The notes: generated by a model not told the origin, from the letters alone. 56,029 nt of DNA from Candidatus Gastranaerophilales bacterium (GCA_944324195.1 CALUVJ010000003.1:1-56029), one strand, 5' to 3'; numbered from the stretch's first letter, positions 25,314-35,618 are shown. A program made the numbers and translations.

Positions 25314-26846
25314 TTATTTACCACATTCTGCACAAAGACCTGTACATTTGTGAGCATTCTCTCCGTTCGGTTTTTCAGTCGAGCAGAAAGTATCTCTGTC
25401 AACATAATACTCGCCTTCAAGAGGGAAAATAGTCATCCAAAGATTATTTCTCCAATCTACATCAAGGATTTCTTTAACATCTGATGAGTATTTATCGATT
25501 TTTGCTGTAATTTCAGGATTTGTTAAATAATCCGCAGCCTTTTCATGTGTTTCATAAGGCTTAAATTCCTCATAGTATTTTCTTAAAATATCAGGTCTGT
25601 CAACAATCATGCAAGGTCTTAACATATTACCGTCATCGTAAGGAATACCATCTCTGATTGCCCTCATAAACGGAGCTGCAAGAGCTTCTGTCAATGTACA
25701 ATTATTAACATTATGAGTTGCAAGGTGAACAAAAGTACATGGTTCAACATCACCTTTTGGGTTAACGTGAATATACTGTCTGCCGCCGGCAATACAACCC
25801 ATCATTTCAGGGCCGTCACCCCAGAAATCAACAGTCATCATAGGTAAAGTGTTTCTTGCATTATAGACTGCTTTCAAGATTTGTTGTCTTTGTTTAGCAT
25901 CAGGAACTAAATCGACATCAGGATTTTCTCCGATTGGCACATAGTGGAAGAACCAAGACCACAAACAACCTTTATCTGAAAGCATTTTCATAAACTCATC
26001 AGATGTTACTTCGTCACAATTTTCTCTTGTTACTGTGATTGAACTGCCGAAGAAAATACCGGCTTTTTTCAGCATATCCATTTTCTTCATAACCATATCA
26101 AAACAACCTTCGCCTCTGATTTTGTCGTTATTTTCTCTCATTCCGCCTAATGAGAACATTGGTTGAACGTTGCCGAGTTTTTTCAGTTTTTCGACAGTTT
26201 TTTCAGTAATCAAAGAACCGTTAGTGAATGTAATAAACGTACAATCGTTAAATTCTTCACAAAGTTCTAAAAACTCTTTGCGGCAGAACGGCTCTCCGCC
26301 CACGATAGGGAATATGTGAATTCCCATAACATCACGAGCTTCGGTGAAAATTTCTCTCCATTTTTCTTTTGTCAAATCCTCACGAACATCATATTCATGA
26401 GCCCAACAACCTTTGCAATGGAAGTTGCAGTTTTTTGTAATACTTGCCAATAATACGGTTGGCGGGAAAAATCCATTTTTCTCATTAAATTCAGATCTTT
26501 TTCTTAGGTTATCTCCGTAATATCCGTTCACAAAGAAGTTTTTAATCCATTTGTTTCTGCAATTTGGATGTAATTCTGTTAAAATCTTTTTCCACCAATA
26601 TAAATGTGGATGTTCAGATTCAAATAACCATTGCATTCTTCTAGCGTGGTTAATTCCGCCTTTAGAACCTGCAATTTTTTCAAAGATTTTAGCAAGATTA
26701 ATAAGTTTTTGTTTGTTGAAATTATGACCTAAATAATTTATTGTTTGATCAATTACAAAATTGTTTAGTTTTAATTTAAGTTTATCAAAGCAACCCATAG
26801 AATTAGATTGCCAAACAGTTGATTGTTTTTCTACTCTTGTTTTCAT
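25314..26846 (-). CDS. Radical SAM enzyme with C-terminal cysteine cluster
   Basis: A 510-residue enzyme. The [4Fe-4S]/SAM motif is CNFHCKGC (CX3CX2C) at about 137-144, followed by the GGEPF motif. A SPASM-like C-terminal region has NPKGDVEPC and a terminal CTGLCAEC. About 130 residues precede the radical SAM core, reminiscent of radical SAM proteins acting on lipids, but the substrate is unknown. GGAGAGG precedes the ATG. It belongs to the polysaccharide operon, between the Wzz-like gene and the PAP2/lipid-kinase pair. Confidence 0.8.
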   Translation of the reverse strand: MKTRVEKQSTVWQSNSMGCFDKLKLKLNNFVIDQTINYLGHNFNKQKLINLAKIFEKIAGSKGGINHARRMQWLFESEHPHLYWWKKILTELHPNCRNKWIKNFFVNGYYGDNLRKRSEFNEKNGFFPPTVLLASITKNCNFHCKGCWAHEYDVREDLTKEKWREIFTEARDVMGIHIFPIVGGEPFCRKEFLELCEEFNDCTFITFTNGSLITEKTVEKLKKLGNVQPMFSLGGMRENNDKIRGEGCFDMVMKKMDMLKKAGIFFGSSITVTRENCDEVTSDEFMKMLSDKGCLWSWFFHYVPIGENPDVDLVPDAKQRQQILKAVYNARNTLPMMTVDFWGDGPEMMGCIAGGRQYIHVNPKGDVEPCTFVHLATHNVNNCTLTEALAAPFMRAIRDGIPYDDGNMLRPCMIVDRPDILRKYYEEFKPYETHEKAADYLTNPEITAKIDKYSSDVKEILDVDWRNNLWMTIFPLEGEYYVDRDTFCSTEKPNGENAHKCTGLCAECGK

Positions 26847-26856
26847 ACCCTCTCCT

Positions 26857-28218
26857 TTATATTAATACTTCTAAACTAATTTCTCTATTCATTTCATTAA
26901 GCATTTGCTTAATTTGCTTGTAGAATTTTGAATTTGTTTTATTTATTGAAGCGAATATGATTACTTCTTCAGAATTCTTAACTCTTTCAACAAATTCAGA
27001 TGAAATATCCGCTTTTATGAAATCTAAATTCTTAAAATCTTTTAATTGTAATGCTAAAAACGAACTCAATTCTTCAAACATTACACAAGCAATTTTTTTA
27101 TCTTTTTTAGCAAGTATTTGAACTTTTAAATCAGTAAAATCATTTTCGCCATTATAGATAATGTTTTCGCTGAGCATTGAATAAGTAAGTTTTTTATCAG
27201 TATTTTCTGCAAAAATCACTGCAAATAGTGAAGCAATTGCACCAAATACAATTCCTAAAATAATATTGGTAAATAATTTAGGTGATACTTGCTCATAGTC
27301 TTGTAGGTGTCTTGGCTCTTTTAAAACTACAACATTTGATGATTCAGACATATTATCTACAAGTTTTGCCCATTCTAATTTTTTAGCAAGTTCGGACACC
27401 TTTTCAGCATCTTCCCTAAGACTTATTTCAGATTTTATTCCGCTTACATATTGTCCTTGAATGCTAGACATAGCTTTTCTTGCTGATTGAGAGAATGCAC
27501 TCATTGCACTAATTCCACCAGAACCAGCCATTGCTTGCGATGGCATTCCACTTAAAGAATTCATTTTTTTATTTAAATCTGCTTTAGCTTTATTGTATTC
27601 ATCTTCTAATACAGCTTTATCTGATTTAGCTTTTTCAGTATTTAAATTTTTATGTAGTTCTACATAATTATTAATAATAGAATTAACAATACTATAAGCT
27701 AACTCTTTATCTTTATCTTTGTAGCTTACAGTAATAACATTGGTACCTTTTTTTATTTCAAAAGAAACTTTTTTCTTAAGAAATTTTTCAGTAGACATAA
27801 GCTGACCAGTTTTAACTGTTGGAAAAATTCCGAAAAGCTTTTTATACCGAATATCATTTTCTTGAATAACTTTATCAATTACAAGAGGGGATTGCATAAG
27901 TTCAAGTTCATTTGTTAAATTTCCACCTCCTGAAAGCATAGCAGCCATGCCAGAACCTGTACCAATTTCTGAGATAAAATACGGATTAATTTCCGCCATG
28001 TTAGAATTGTTTGTTTTGTTGATATATAAATCGGCATCAACTGTGTATTTTTTTGCCGAAATAAAAGTCATCAAGACAAAGAATAGAAAAACTGCGACAA
28101 ATATTTTTGCAATAAGGAACTTTCTGCTCCAAAGTGCAAAGAAAATTTTCTTTAAGTCGATAGTGAGTTCTTCGTCCAATTCGTCCTGCGGACAGTAGTA
28201 GTTTAATTGTTGTTGCAT
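26857..28218 (-). CDS. Wzz-type polysaccharide co-polymerase with a degenerate kinase-like tail
   Basis: A 453-residue chain-length/co-polymerase protein of the inner membrane: membrane segments at about 30-50 and 315-335 flank a periplasmic domain with coiled-coil content. The cytoplasmic tail (about 345-453) resembles a BY-kinase fold (KKIACVMFEEL..., VKNSEEVIIFASINKTNS) but has no Walker A, so it cannot be an active kinase. It should regulate polymer length together with the Wzy polymerase and Wza channel encoded upstream in the operon. Confidence 0.8.
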   Translation of the reverse strand: MQQQLNYYCPQDELDEELTIDLKKIFFALWSRKFLIAKIFVAVFLFFVLMTFISAKKYTVDADLYINKTNNSNMAEINPYFISEIGTGSGMAAMLSGGGNLTNELELMQSPLVIDKVIQENDIRYKKLFGIFPTVKTGQLMSTEKFLKKKVSFEIKKGTNVITVSYKDKDKELAYSIVNSIINNYVELHKNLNTEKAKSDKAVLEDEYNKAKADLNKKMNSLSGMPSQAMAGSGGISAMSAFSQSARKAMSSIQGQYVSGIKSEISLREDAEKVSELAKKLEWAKLVDNMSESSNVVVLKEPRHLQDYEQVSPKLFTNIILGIVFGAIASLFAVIFAENTDKKLTYSMLSENIIYNGENDFTDLKVQILAKKDKKIACVMFEELSSFLALQLKDFKNLDFIKADISSEFVERVKNSEEVIIFASINKTNSKFYKQIKQMLNEMNREISLEVLI

Positions 28219-28235
28219 GTTGTCTCCTTTATATA

Positions 28236-28880
28236 TTAAGCATAAAAATTAATCATTTTATCTTTTGTAACTTTTTCTGTTTCATTATCAATTGTATACT
28301 GAACTTCTTGAACATTTTTTAATTTATGAATTCTTTTATAAAAATCAGCAATGTACTTTTTTATGGTTTCGTTATTTAGAGAATCCGGTTTAGAAAGAAC
28401 CTCCTTTAAGAAACGTGCAAACGCCACTGATAACATTTTAAGTCTTCCGTCGGTTAATTCATTAACAAATGGAATTATCATTTCTGCTGTAACTATAGGA
28501 AGTACAAAACTTGTTACAATAATGCAACTCCCAGGTCGAACTTCTTTAATATTAAGTTCAAAAATCTTTTTAATACCTAATTCTTTTCCATAATATTTAT
28601 TTAAATTGTGAATAAATATTTTATTTAATTCTCTATTTACAATATATAAATCATTTAAGAGATGAGATAATGTAAAAGCACTTATACCTTCATCTGGCAT
28701 ACATATTTTTATAATTAAGTTATTATCATTTTGACAATTTTTAGTGGAAGTATTATTTTTCAATATAGAATAAATCTGATTATGATAATCGTAAAAACCA
28801 AATAAAGCATGAAAATAATCAGATTTTGATTTGTTCAATTTTTTTTGAAAATCTTTAACACAATAATCTTTATTCTTCAT
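28236..28880 (-). CDS. Uncharacterised protein in the polysaccharide operon
   Basis: 214 residues, basic, mainly helical, with a hydrophobic patch around VRPGSCIIVTSFVLPIVTAE that may be a buried strand or a short membrane contact. The start ATG overlaps the stop of the flippase gene (ATGA), so it is tightly coupled to glycan export. I recognise no family. Confidence 0.55.
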   Translation of the reverse strand: MKNKDYCVKDFQKKLNKSKSDYFHALFGFYDYHNQIYSILKNNTSTKNCQNDNNLIIKICMPDEGISAFTLSHLLNDLYIVNRELNKIFIHNLNKYYGKELGIKKIFELNIKEVRPGSCIIVTSFVLPIVTAEMIIPFVNELTDGRLKMLSVAFARFLKEVLSKPDSLNNETIKKYIADFYKRIHKLKNVQEVQYTIDNETEKVTKDKMINFYA

Positions 28881-30124
28881 AAATCCCTCTTTTCTATATT
28901 TAATAATTTATATTTTTTTACATAATAAATTCGGTGTAAAAACATAATTAAATATGTACAAGAGACTAAAATCGCAACATTATAAATATTAATTAAGTTT
29001 AAAATATATAAAACCAATAATCCTATAAGATTAAAGATTCCACCTATAATGTAGCATTGATTAGTTTCTTTGATATGGCCAAAAGCTCCTAATAATGGGA
29101 ATCCTAATGTATCTACAAAAATGTAAAAAACAAAAGATAAGCTAAATATTTGTAATATTTTTACAGCTTCCAAATATTTTTCTGAAAAGAATATTAGTAT
29201 TAAAAACTTAGATGCAAAAAATAAAAATATACTTGCACCAATTGATAAAAATACTAAATATTTTATCATTTTTTTAAAAAATACAATATCTTTATTTCTG
29301 GACATATAAGGGAATAGTGCATTAACAAATGTTAAATATAACGCAAAAATACCCCAAAATATTTTATCTGCTGCAACATAATAAGCAACAACCATAGATG
29401 TAACAACTAAACCTAAAACAAAAGCACTTGTTGAACGATACAATGCAATAGAAACTTTTGTTAAAAAATATGGGCTACTGTATTTAATGGTTTTAAATAT
29501 ATCTTTCAAAGTAACAATTCTAAATTGAATATTAAAATATTTTTTAATAAATACCAAACTAACTATACCTGTAATTAAATAAGATATTGAATTAAACAAC
29601 GGATATAAAATATAATCTTCAGATGTTTTTATGCAAGAAAATACTAATATTAAAAAAGAAAATCGAGTAATAATATTTAATATTGTAATAAACTTCATCC
29701 TCTCCATTCCTTGATAAAACCATGTAAATAAAAGTATTTGTCCAACTAAACCTACATACGTTAAGTGATAAATTAACCAATCAACTCTAAATTTTGGAAT
29801 TATTAATGTTATTAACATTAATATGAGAAATCCTATAATAAAAAATAATATTTGCACATTCAATATTGAATTAAAAATATGTTCGCATTTTTCTTTATTT
29901 TCTCTATTTATTGAAATTTCTCTTACTCCAGATAAATCAAATCCAAACATAATTAAACGCCAGAAATAATCCATAAAAACTTGAGCAAAGAATATAATAC
30001 CAAATTTGTCAACTTCAAAAATCCTTGCAACGTAAGGCAAAGTAATGAATGGTAAAATATAATTCAATATTTGAATTATTGCTAAAGCTATTGTGTTGTT
30101 TCGTAGTTGTTTTGTATTTGACAT
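28877..30124 (-). CDS. Wzx-type polysaccharide flippase
   Basis: A 415-residue MOP-superfamily protein with about 12 membrane segments; the N-terminus (NNTIALAIIQILNYILPFITLPYVARIF) is typical of RfbX/Wzx O-antigen flippases. It would move undecaprenyl-linked repeat units across the inner membrane. GGAG lies ten bases before the ATG. The gene and its neighbours are strongly A+T-rich. Confidence 0.88.
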   Translation of the reverse strand: MSNTKQLRNNTIALAIIQILNYILPFITLPYVARIFEVDKFGIIFFAQVFMDYFWRLIMFGFDLSGVREISINRENKEKCEHIFNSILNVQILFFIIGFLILMLITLIIPKFRVDWLIYHLTYVGLVGQILLFTWFYQGMERMKFITILNIITRFSFLILVFSCIKTSEDYILYPLFNSISYLITGIVSLVFIKKYFNIQFRIVTLKDIFKTIKYSSPYFLTKVSIALYRSTSAFVLGLVVTSMVVAYYVAADKIFWGIFALYLTFVNALFPYMSRNKDIVFFKKMIKYLVFLSIGASIFLFFASKFLILIFFSEKYLEAVKILQIFSLSFVFYIFVDTLGFPLLGAFGHIKETNQCYIIGGIFNLIGLLVLYILNLINIYNVAILVSCTYLIMFLHRIYYVKKYKLLNIEKRDL

Positions 30125-30132
30125 TAATTATG

Positions 30133-30900
30133 TTACTCCTGATCAAAATCTTTAAAAATGCCTCTTAAACCAACAGGGTTAACAGATATAATTTCGATAT
30201 CTGGATAATAGATATCAGCAAACTTTTTAAGTTCTTTCCAACTATTTATATACTTTTTATCAATTTTTATTTTTTTATTATTCGTATTATAATACCCGTT
30301 AGAACAATCGCAACCAACTAAGTATATTCTCTTAGGGTTAGTATAAAGAGCGAATTGAATTGCAGAAAACGCAACTGAACCACCATCTGCAAGCCAAGTA
30401 TAATCGATATTTGGATTAAAAGTTATTGGTAAATATGGATATTTACAATACACAAAATATTTTTTTGCAGAATGTTTATTAATTATTGATTCTGGAATAA
30501 TTGCATTATTTAAATGTGATTCCTTTAATCCATAAAACTGCCGAGGAATACAACCATAAAATTTTGTTATTTGCTCAGTCTGTTCAATATCTGAAATACA
30601 TTTTTTAAGTCCATTATAATCTTGAACAAACAAATAATCTAAATTTAAAGATTTATTACTAATTGCACTATTAAGACCAATGTTTACAACATCATCTAAA
30701 TATTTATATTTATTTAAACTCGGACCTGTTCCAATTATAACAATATCTTTTCCATTGTTTATATTTTTATATTCTGCAAATGTTTTTTGATGAACTTGTG
30801 AAACTGTTTGCACTTGTGCAATGTACATATCAGTTTGATAACGAGTTCTAAAAATATTTTGAAAAAATGAACTCACGCTTTTATAAAAATTTTTAATCAT
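30133..30900 (-). CDS. DUF115/MptE-like protein (putative sugar-transfer enzyme)
   Basis: 255 residues. The motif DIVIIGTGPSLNKY (about 50-63) is the hallmark of the DUF115/MptE-like family, and YLVGCDCSNGYYNTN fits the later part of the fold. Relatives include the flagellin-modifying Maf proteins and pterin enzymes; within a glycan operon a glycosyltransferase or decorating role is most likely. It overlaps the Wzy-like gene by four bases. Confidence 0.7.
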   Translation of the reverse strand: MIKNFYKSVSSFFQNIFRTRYQTDMYIAQVQTVSQVHQKTFAEYKNINNGKDIVIIGTGPSLNKYKYLDDVVNIGLNSAISNKSLNLDYLFVQDYNGLKKCISDIEQTEQITKFYGCIPRQFYGLKESHLNNAIIPESIINKHSAKKYFVYCKYPYLPITFNPNIDYTWLADGGSVAFSAIQFALYTNPKRIYLVGCDCSNGYYNTNNKKIKIDKKYINSWKELKKFADIYYPDIEIISVNPVGLRGIFKDFDQE

Positions 30901-32363
30901 ATTTTATTCTCCTTTTGTTTATTATTCTTTTTAAATTTATAAATTAATATTGATATAAGTATGAATACGAGATACATTTCCGGCATTGTAAAATAATTTT
31001 CATATAAAAATAAAATAATAATGCTAATTAAACAACCTTTTAAGCCTATTGAAATATCTTTTTCAAAAGAAGAGAAATGATTTCTAATAAAATATTTACA
31101 TATCATATTGATAGAAAAATAAAGCTTATAAACAAAAACCATCCAAATTGTTGTTATTATAATTCCGTGTTCTGCTAAAAAATTATATATAAAACCTATA
31201 TTTGTACTATAAGGAACATTATACGCATAAGAAAAATTTAATTTTGTTTGTATTTCTGGTGTTAATGGTAAGGGAGAAGATTCTAATTGATTTATCATAA
31301 AATTCCCAATATTCCCCAAACCAACCCCCGTTAATATATGGTCTTTAAAAATACAACAAGAATTTACATAGCTCACTATTCTAGTGGCTAAACTCCCTTC
31401 AACCAGAATAAAATCTTCAAAAGTTTTAATTTTAGTTAATACATTTATAATTCGAGATAAATATGTGTCTGACAAATCAACATTTGAAATTACAATACAT
31501 AATATTATTAAAACACCTAATGTTGGAAATACTAAATATTTTAAATATCTTACAATTTTATTTATATATAATATTATTGTTAAAGCAATCGCTAATATTA
31601 AAAAAATTGGTGAAAATGTTAAAATCAAATTAATCCAAGCTAGCGGAACTATTGTTTTTTTTATCATTACATTTAACACTTTATTACTATAAATTTTCGT
31701 CTTAGAAAAAGAAATAGAATAAATTAAAGGTAAGAAAATCACAATCAAACGTGCGTACCACCCAGGTTCTTCATATAAATTATCTAAGCGTGGTAAACCA
31801 AAAGCATAATAATTTGATGTTTGTCTAAATAAATCATAACCAGTTCTTGATAAATTTATAATTCTAGCATTCGCAAAAAAATCAAAAATGTTATTAATTA
31901 TTTCAACATTAAAAAGCATACCGAACCAAGCTATAAGACCAATAACTAAAATTACATAAAAAGTAAGAATAAAAAATTTTAAATATCTTCTATAACTAAT
32001 ATAATTATCAATAACACCGAGGTAATAAAAAAGAATAATACCAATACCCAAAAATATCTGCATGATAATAGAAGATATAGCTAATGAAAAGCGTTCAACT
32101 CCAAATAAAGATAAAAATAATGTATTTATAATTATAATAAACAATGTTATAAATAATGTTTTTAAGGGGGTATTATTTATAATAGAAAAAATTTTATTAA
32201 TTGTTATTCTAGCAGAGGTTAATAGTAAAAGAAAACAGCAAATACAAAGTATTATAAATTGAACTTTCAATGAAACACTCAATCCGGGTATAGCTACCGC
32301 AAAAGCTGGGAAAAAGAACGATATTATTGGTAAATATAGAAAATTTTTAAGATTCAGTTTCAT
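30897..32363 (-). CDS. Wzy-type O-antigen/EPS polymerase
   Basis: A 488-residue membrane protein with about 11-12 predicted segments and a large periplasmic loop in the second half (GVGLGNIGNFMINQLE region), the O-antigen ligase/polymerase (Wzy_C-like) layout. It should join repeat units on the periplasmic face. The position next to Wzx and the glycosyltransferases supports polymerase over ligase. Confidence 0.78.
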   Translation of the reverse strand: MKLNLKNFLYLPIISFFFPAFAVAIPGLSVSLKVQFIILCICCFLLLLTSARITINKIFSIINNTPLKTLFITLFIIIINTLFLSLFGVERFSLAISSIIMQIFLGIGIILFYYLGVIDNYISYRRYLKFFILTFYVILVIGLIAWFGMLFNVEIINNIFDFFANARIINLSRTGYDLFRQTSNYYAFGLPRLDNLYEEPGWYARLIVIFLPLIYSISFSKTKIYSNKVLNVMIKKTIVPLAWINLILTFSPIFLILAIALTIILYINKIVRYLKYLVFPTLGVLIILCIVISNVDLSDTYLSRIINVLTKIKTFEDFILVEGSLATRIVSYVNSCCIFKDHILTGVGLGNIGNFMINQLESSPLPLTPEIQTKLNFSYAYNVPYSTNIGFIYNFLAEHGIIITTIWMVFVYKLYFSINMICKYFIRNHFSSFEKDISIGLKGCLISIIILFLYENYFTMPEMYLVFILISILIYKFKKNNKQKENKI

Positions 32364-32419
32364 TTTTTAAATACCTTTCAAATTATTTGCCAAGATATTA
32401 ATTTTGATAAAAATTTGTT

Positions 32420-33412
32420 TTACAAAAATTTATAAAAATATTTTTCAATTGGATGTATTAGAAACCAATATATTTTTGATAATTTAAATTTTTCTATTAA
32501 TAAATATTTTTTTGTTGTACTAAGACTAGCAAATTTTTTGTTGTCATCAATACTTTTAAATATTTCTAAAACTTTTTCGATATATTCTTCTTTATATTTT
32601 GAAAAATACAAAGAATGCCACAAGCCCAATAAATTATATAATAATAAATTCAATGAATAGTAATATAAATCAATGTTTTTATCAAATAACTGTTCGTATA
32701 ATAAAATATTCAAGTTCTTTATACTATCAAACTTGGAATAAGGCTTTGTAGAACCGCAAACAGAATCGGAATTTATAACATGATTGTATAAATAATCTTC
32801 TACTATAAGTTGTTTGGGGTTTTTTGAATAAAGTAAAGCGACAAATATAAAATCCTCAGCAAACTTTTGTCCTAACGGAAATTTTATACCATTATTTTCT
32901 ATAAAATTTTTTCTATATAATCTATCCCAACAAAAAATATAATCATTTTTAGGAAAACTAATTTTTAAATTTGATAAAACATTATAGGCTTTTTTTATAC
33001 TTTTTTTGTACGGAAACAATTTAAATTTATTATTTAGAACAATATTAACGTGCTGGAATTGAACAATATCGATATCAGTGTTATTTATATAATTGTACAA
33101 TTTTTCACAGGTTATTTTTTTTATTGTGTCATCTGCATCCATAAACATAATATATTCAGCAGTAGCTTTTGAGATCCCATAATTTCTTGCAACAGAAACT
33201 CCTTGATTTTCTTGGTTTAAAATAACAATTCTACTGTCTTTTTTTTGATATTCTTCTAATATTTCTAAAGAATTATCAGTAGAACCATCATTTACACAGA
33301 TAATTTCAATATTATATAAAGTCTGAGATAAAATACTTCCTAAACAAGTAGAAATATATTTCTCTGCATTATAAATAGGTATAATTATCGATATCATTGG
33401 TATTTGTAACAT
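32420..33412 (-). CDS. GT2 family glycosyltransferase
   Basis: 330 residues. The GT-A fold begins at ISIIIPIYNAEKYISTCLGSILSQT, with VNDGSTDNS for nucleotide-sugar binding and MDADDTI as the DxD metal site (about 91-97). The C-terminal 100 residues are helical. Donor and acceptor unknown; it probably extends the lipid-linked repeat unit in the cytoplasm. Confidence 0.9.
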   Translation of the reverse strand: MLQIPMISIIIPIYNAEKYISTCLGSILSQTLYNIEIICVNDGSTDNSLEILEEYQKKDSRIVILNQENQGVSVARNYGISKATAEYIMFMDADDTIKKITCEKLYNYINNTDIDIVQFQHVNIVLNNKFKLFPYKKSIKKAYNVLSNLKISFPKNDYIFCWDRLYRKNFIENNGIKFPLGQKFAEDFIFVALLYSKNPKQLIVEDYLYNHVINSDSVCGSTKPYSKFDSIKNLNILLYEQLFDKNIDLYYYSLNLLLYNLLGLWHSLYFSKYKEEYIEKVLEIFKSIDDNKKFASLSTTKKYLLIEKFKLSKIYWFLIHPIEKYFYKFL

Positions 33413-33416
33413 TTAA

Positions 33417-34244
33417 TTACTTCCTCAAAAACCTTTTATATATCCAACTTCTCAACCAGTTTGGTATAACTCTTAATAAAAATTTTAGAGTTACATTTCT
33501 AACAAACTGATAATTATTTATGTAGCCCATTTTTTTGAATTCATAAAATAATAAAAATTCTTGTTTAATTTTATTCCAGCCAACTCGTTTTGCGAGCATT
33601 CTTGAACCGGCACGTGCATTTACTAAGCACTCTTCAAAGTTATGAAACATACAACCATTCATAAGCATTTTGGCAAATAACAAATAATCTTCGCCAAAGT
33701 TGAATGAATTATACCCCCCAACTTCTAAAACTTTATCTTTTTTGTAAATAATGGTCATATTGTTCATTGGACTACGCCATTTACCAAATTTGAAAATTTC
33801 TTCGTGCGTTATGGGTACAATTTTTTTAGATATAATATTTTCAGGATTTCCTTCGAATTCAGTTATGTTAGATCCAATACAATCGATTTCAGGATGTTTC
33901 TTTAGATATCCTATTTGTTTTTCAAATCTTGTTAAATTTGCAATATCGTCACTATCCATTAAAGCAACATAATTATATTTACTAGCTTGCAAGCCAGTAT
34001 TTCTCGCTTTGCCCTGGCCTACATTGTCTTCTAAAGCTACAATATTAAATAATTCTGGATATTTGGAAAGATATTTTGCGATAACATCTTCAAGAGCTTC
34101 AGTCAAAACCCCATCTTTAACAATAACTATTTCGTTGGGCATTAAAGTCTGATTAACAATACTTTCTAGTGCGGTATTAAAGTATTCAGGATTTTCTTTA
34201 TAATAAATAGGTATAAGAACACTAAATTTTAATTCATTATCCAT
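33417..34244 (-). CDS. GT2 family glycosyltransferase
   Basis: 275 residues, starting FSVLIPIYYKENPEYFNTALESI; VKDG and MDSDDIA give the nucleotide and DxD sites. The overall shape is that of AmsE/WcaA-type exopolysaccharide transferases. GGAGG precedes the ATG, and the gene overlaps the initiating transferase gene by eight bases. Confidence 0.9.
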   Translation of the reverse strand: MDNELKFSVLIPIYYKENPEYFNTALESIVNQTLMPNEIVIVKDGVLTEALEDVIAKYLSKYPELFNIVALEDNVGQGKARNTGLQASKYNYVALMDSDDIANLTRFEKQIGYLKKHPEIDCIGSNITEFEGNPENIISKKIVPITHEEIFKFGKWRSPMNNMTIIYKKDKVLEVGGYNSFNFGEDYLLFAKMLMNGCMFHNFEECLVNARAGSRMLAKRVGWNKIKQEFLLFYEFKKMGYINNYQFVRNVTLKFLLRVIPNWLRSWIYKRFLRK

Positions 34245-35607
34245 GTCTTCCTCCTAGAGCCAAGAATACTGCTTTTATTAGAATACCGATTTCCCACAAC
34301 ACATTTCTGTGTTTGAGGTAATACAAATCATATTGCAATTTTTCAGCCACATCATCATTATTTATACAATGACCTTGATTAATTTGTGCCCAGCCTGTCC
34401 ACGCTGTTTTCGTCCATTGTCGACAAATATAATGAGGTATTTCTTTTGAATATAATTTAACCAAATCTTCCCATTCAGTTCTTGGACCAACAATAGACAT
34501 TTCTCCCTTTAAAATATTTATCATTTGAGGGATTTCATCAAAACGAGCCTTTCTTACAAATTTACAAAATGGAATTACTCTATCATCAGAATCTTGGTTT
34601 TGAGCATATCCACCTTGTTGCACATTTTTAGGGATATAATCATTTGAGTACATTGTTCGAAGTTTGTAGCATTTGAATACTTTTCCACCTTTACCAATTC
34701 TATTTTGTGTATAAATAGCTTTTCCTCCATCAGCCATTTTTACACGAATTCCTACATAGAAAAGAATTGGGAATGTAACAGATAGAATAATTAAAGCTGA
34801 TACAATATCAAAAATTCTTTTACAAATATCATAAACAATAGAACGTTTGTTCATAAAATCATAGAATAATTTATTTACCGACTGTTTGTCTATGAAGAAT
34901 TTACCAGTAATCATTTCATACATGTCTGGCATTCTATAAAGTTTAACGTGTCTTGGAATTGCTAGAACTAAAGCAGAAAGTAATTCATCATTTAGCCTTT
35001 GTTTATTTGCTATAACAACTATATCAATCCTTTTTTCTTTTATTAGTTTTGATAAATCAACTGGCTGTTTGTATATTTTATAACTCTTATCTTCAATAAT
35101 ATCTTCTTGTGAAAAATCTTTAACAAACCCTACAATATTCATCATTAATGCTTTTTTATTAATTATTTCATCTGCAATTAATTTCGAATAGGAGTTATTT
35201 CCTATTATCAAAACATTTTTAGTAGGTTTAAAGTTAAATAAATAATAGTGAAAAATTAGTCTGTAAAGCTTTAATCCAGTAAATATTGTAATTAAATTTG
35301 CGAATAAAAATTTAATTACAACTAGGTGTTTAAAGTATAACAAGAAAAATATAAATACTGGTATTTGAGAGAATATTACGCCTTCAAATAATAAATATGT
35401 ATTTTTCTTTGTATTATTGAATTCTCTTATCTTATAATTAGCTTTTAAAAACAAAGATATTAAACCTGTAAGTACAACAAAAATTACAGTTACAATTTTT
35501 AGGTTTTGAGGTAATTGAAAAAATCCATACCAAAATGTTGTTGACAATCCTAAAATTATCAAATCGAAAGTAAACATTATTGGTATAGATTTTGACAATA
35601 TTTTCAT
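34237..35607 (-). CDS. Undecaprenyl-phosphate sugar-1-phosphate transferase (initiating, WcaJ/WbaP-like)
   Basis: Starts the repeat unit by moving a sugar-1-phosphate onto undecaprenyl phosphate. The 456-residue protein has four N-terminal membrane segments, a Rossmann-like middle domain (VLIIGNNSYSKLIADEI) and the C-terminal PNPT catalytic domain: KRIFDIVSALI, KCYKLRTMYSN, RKARFDEIPQMINILKGEMS and IVGPRTE. This is the complete large PNPT layout. Sugar choice (glucose, galactose or other) cannot be told by eye. Confidence 0.92.
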   Translation of the reverse strand: MKILSKSIPIMFTFDLIILGLSTTFWYGFFQLPQNLKIVTVIFVVLTGLISLFLKANYKIREFNNTKKNTYLLFEGVIFSQIPVFIFFLLYFKHLVVIKFLFANLITIFTGLKLYRLIFHYYLFNFKPTKNVLIIGNNSYSKLIADEIINKKALMMNIVGFVKDFSQEDIIEDKSYKIYKQPVDLSKLIKEKRIDIVVIANKQRLNDELLSALVLAIPRHVKLYRMPDMYEMITGKFFIDKQSVNKLFYDFMNKRSIVYDICKRIFDIVSALIILSVTFPILFYVGIRVKMADGGKAIYTQNRIGKGGKVFKCYKLRTMYSNDYIPKNVQQGGYAQNQDSDDRVIPFCKFVRKARFDEIPQMINILKGEMSIVGPRTEWEDLVKLYSKEIPHYICRQWTKTAWTGWAQINQGHCINNDDVAEKLQYDLYYLKHRNVLWEIGILIKAVFLALGGRHG

Positions 35608-35618
35608 TATTTTACTTC

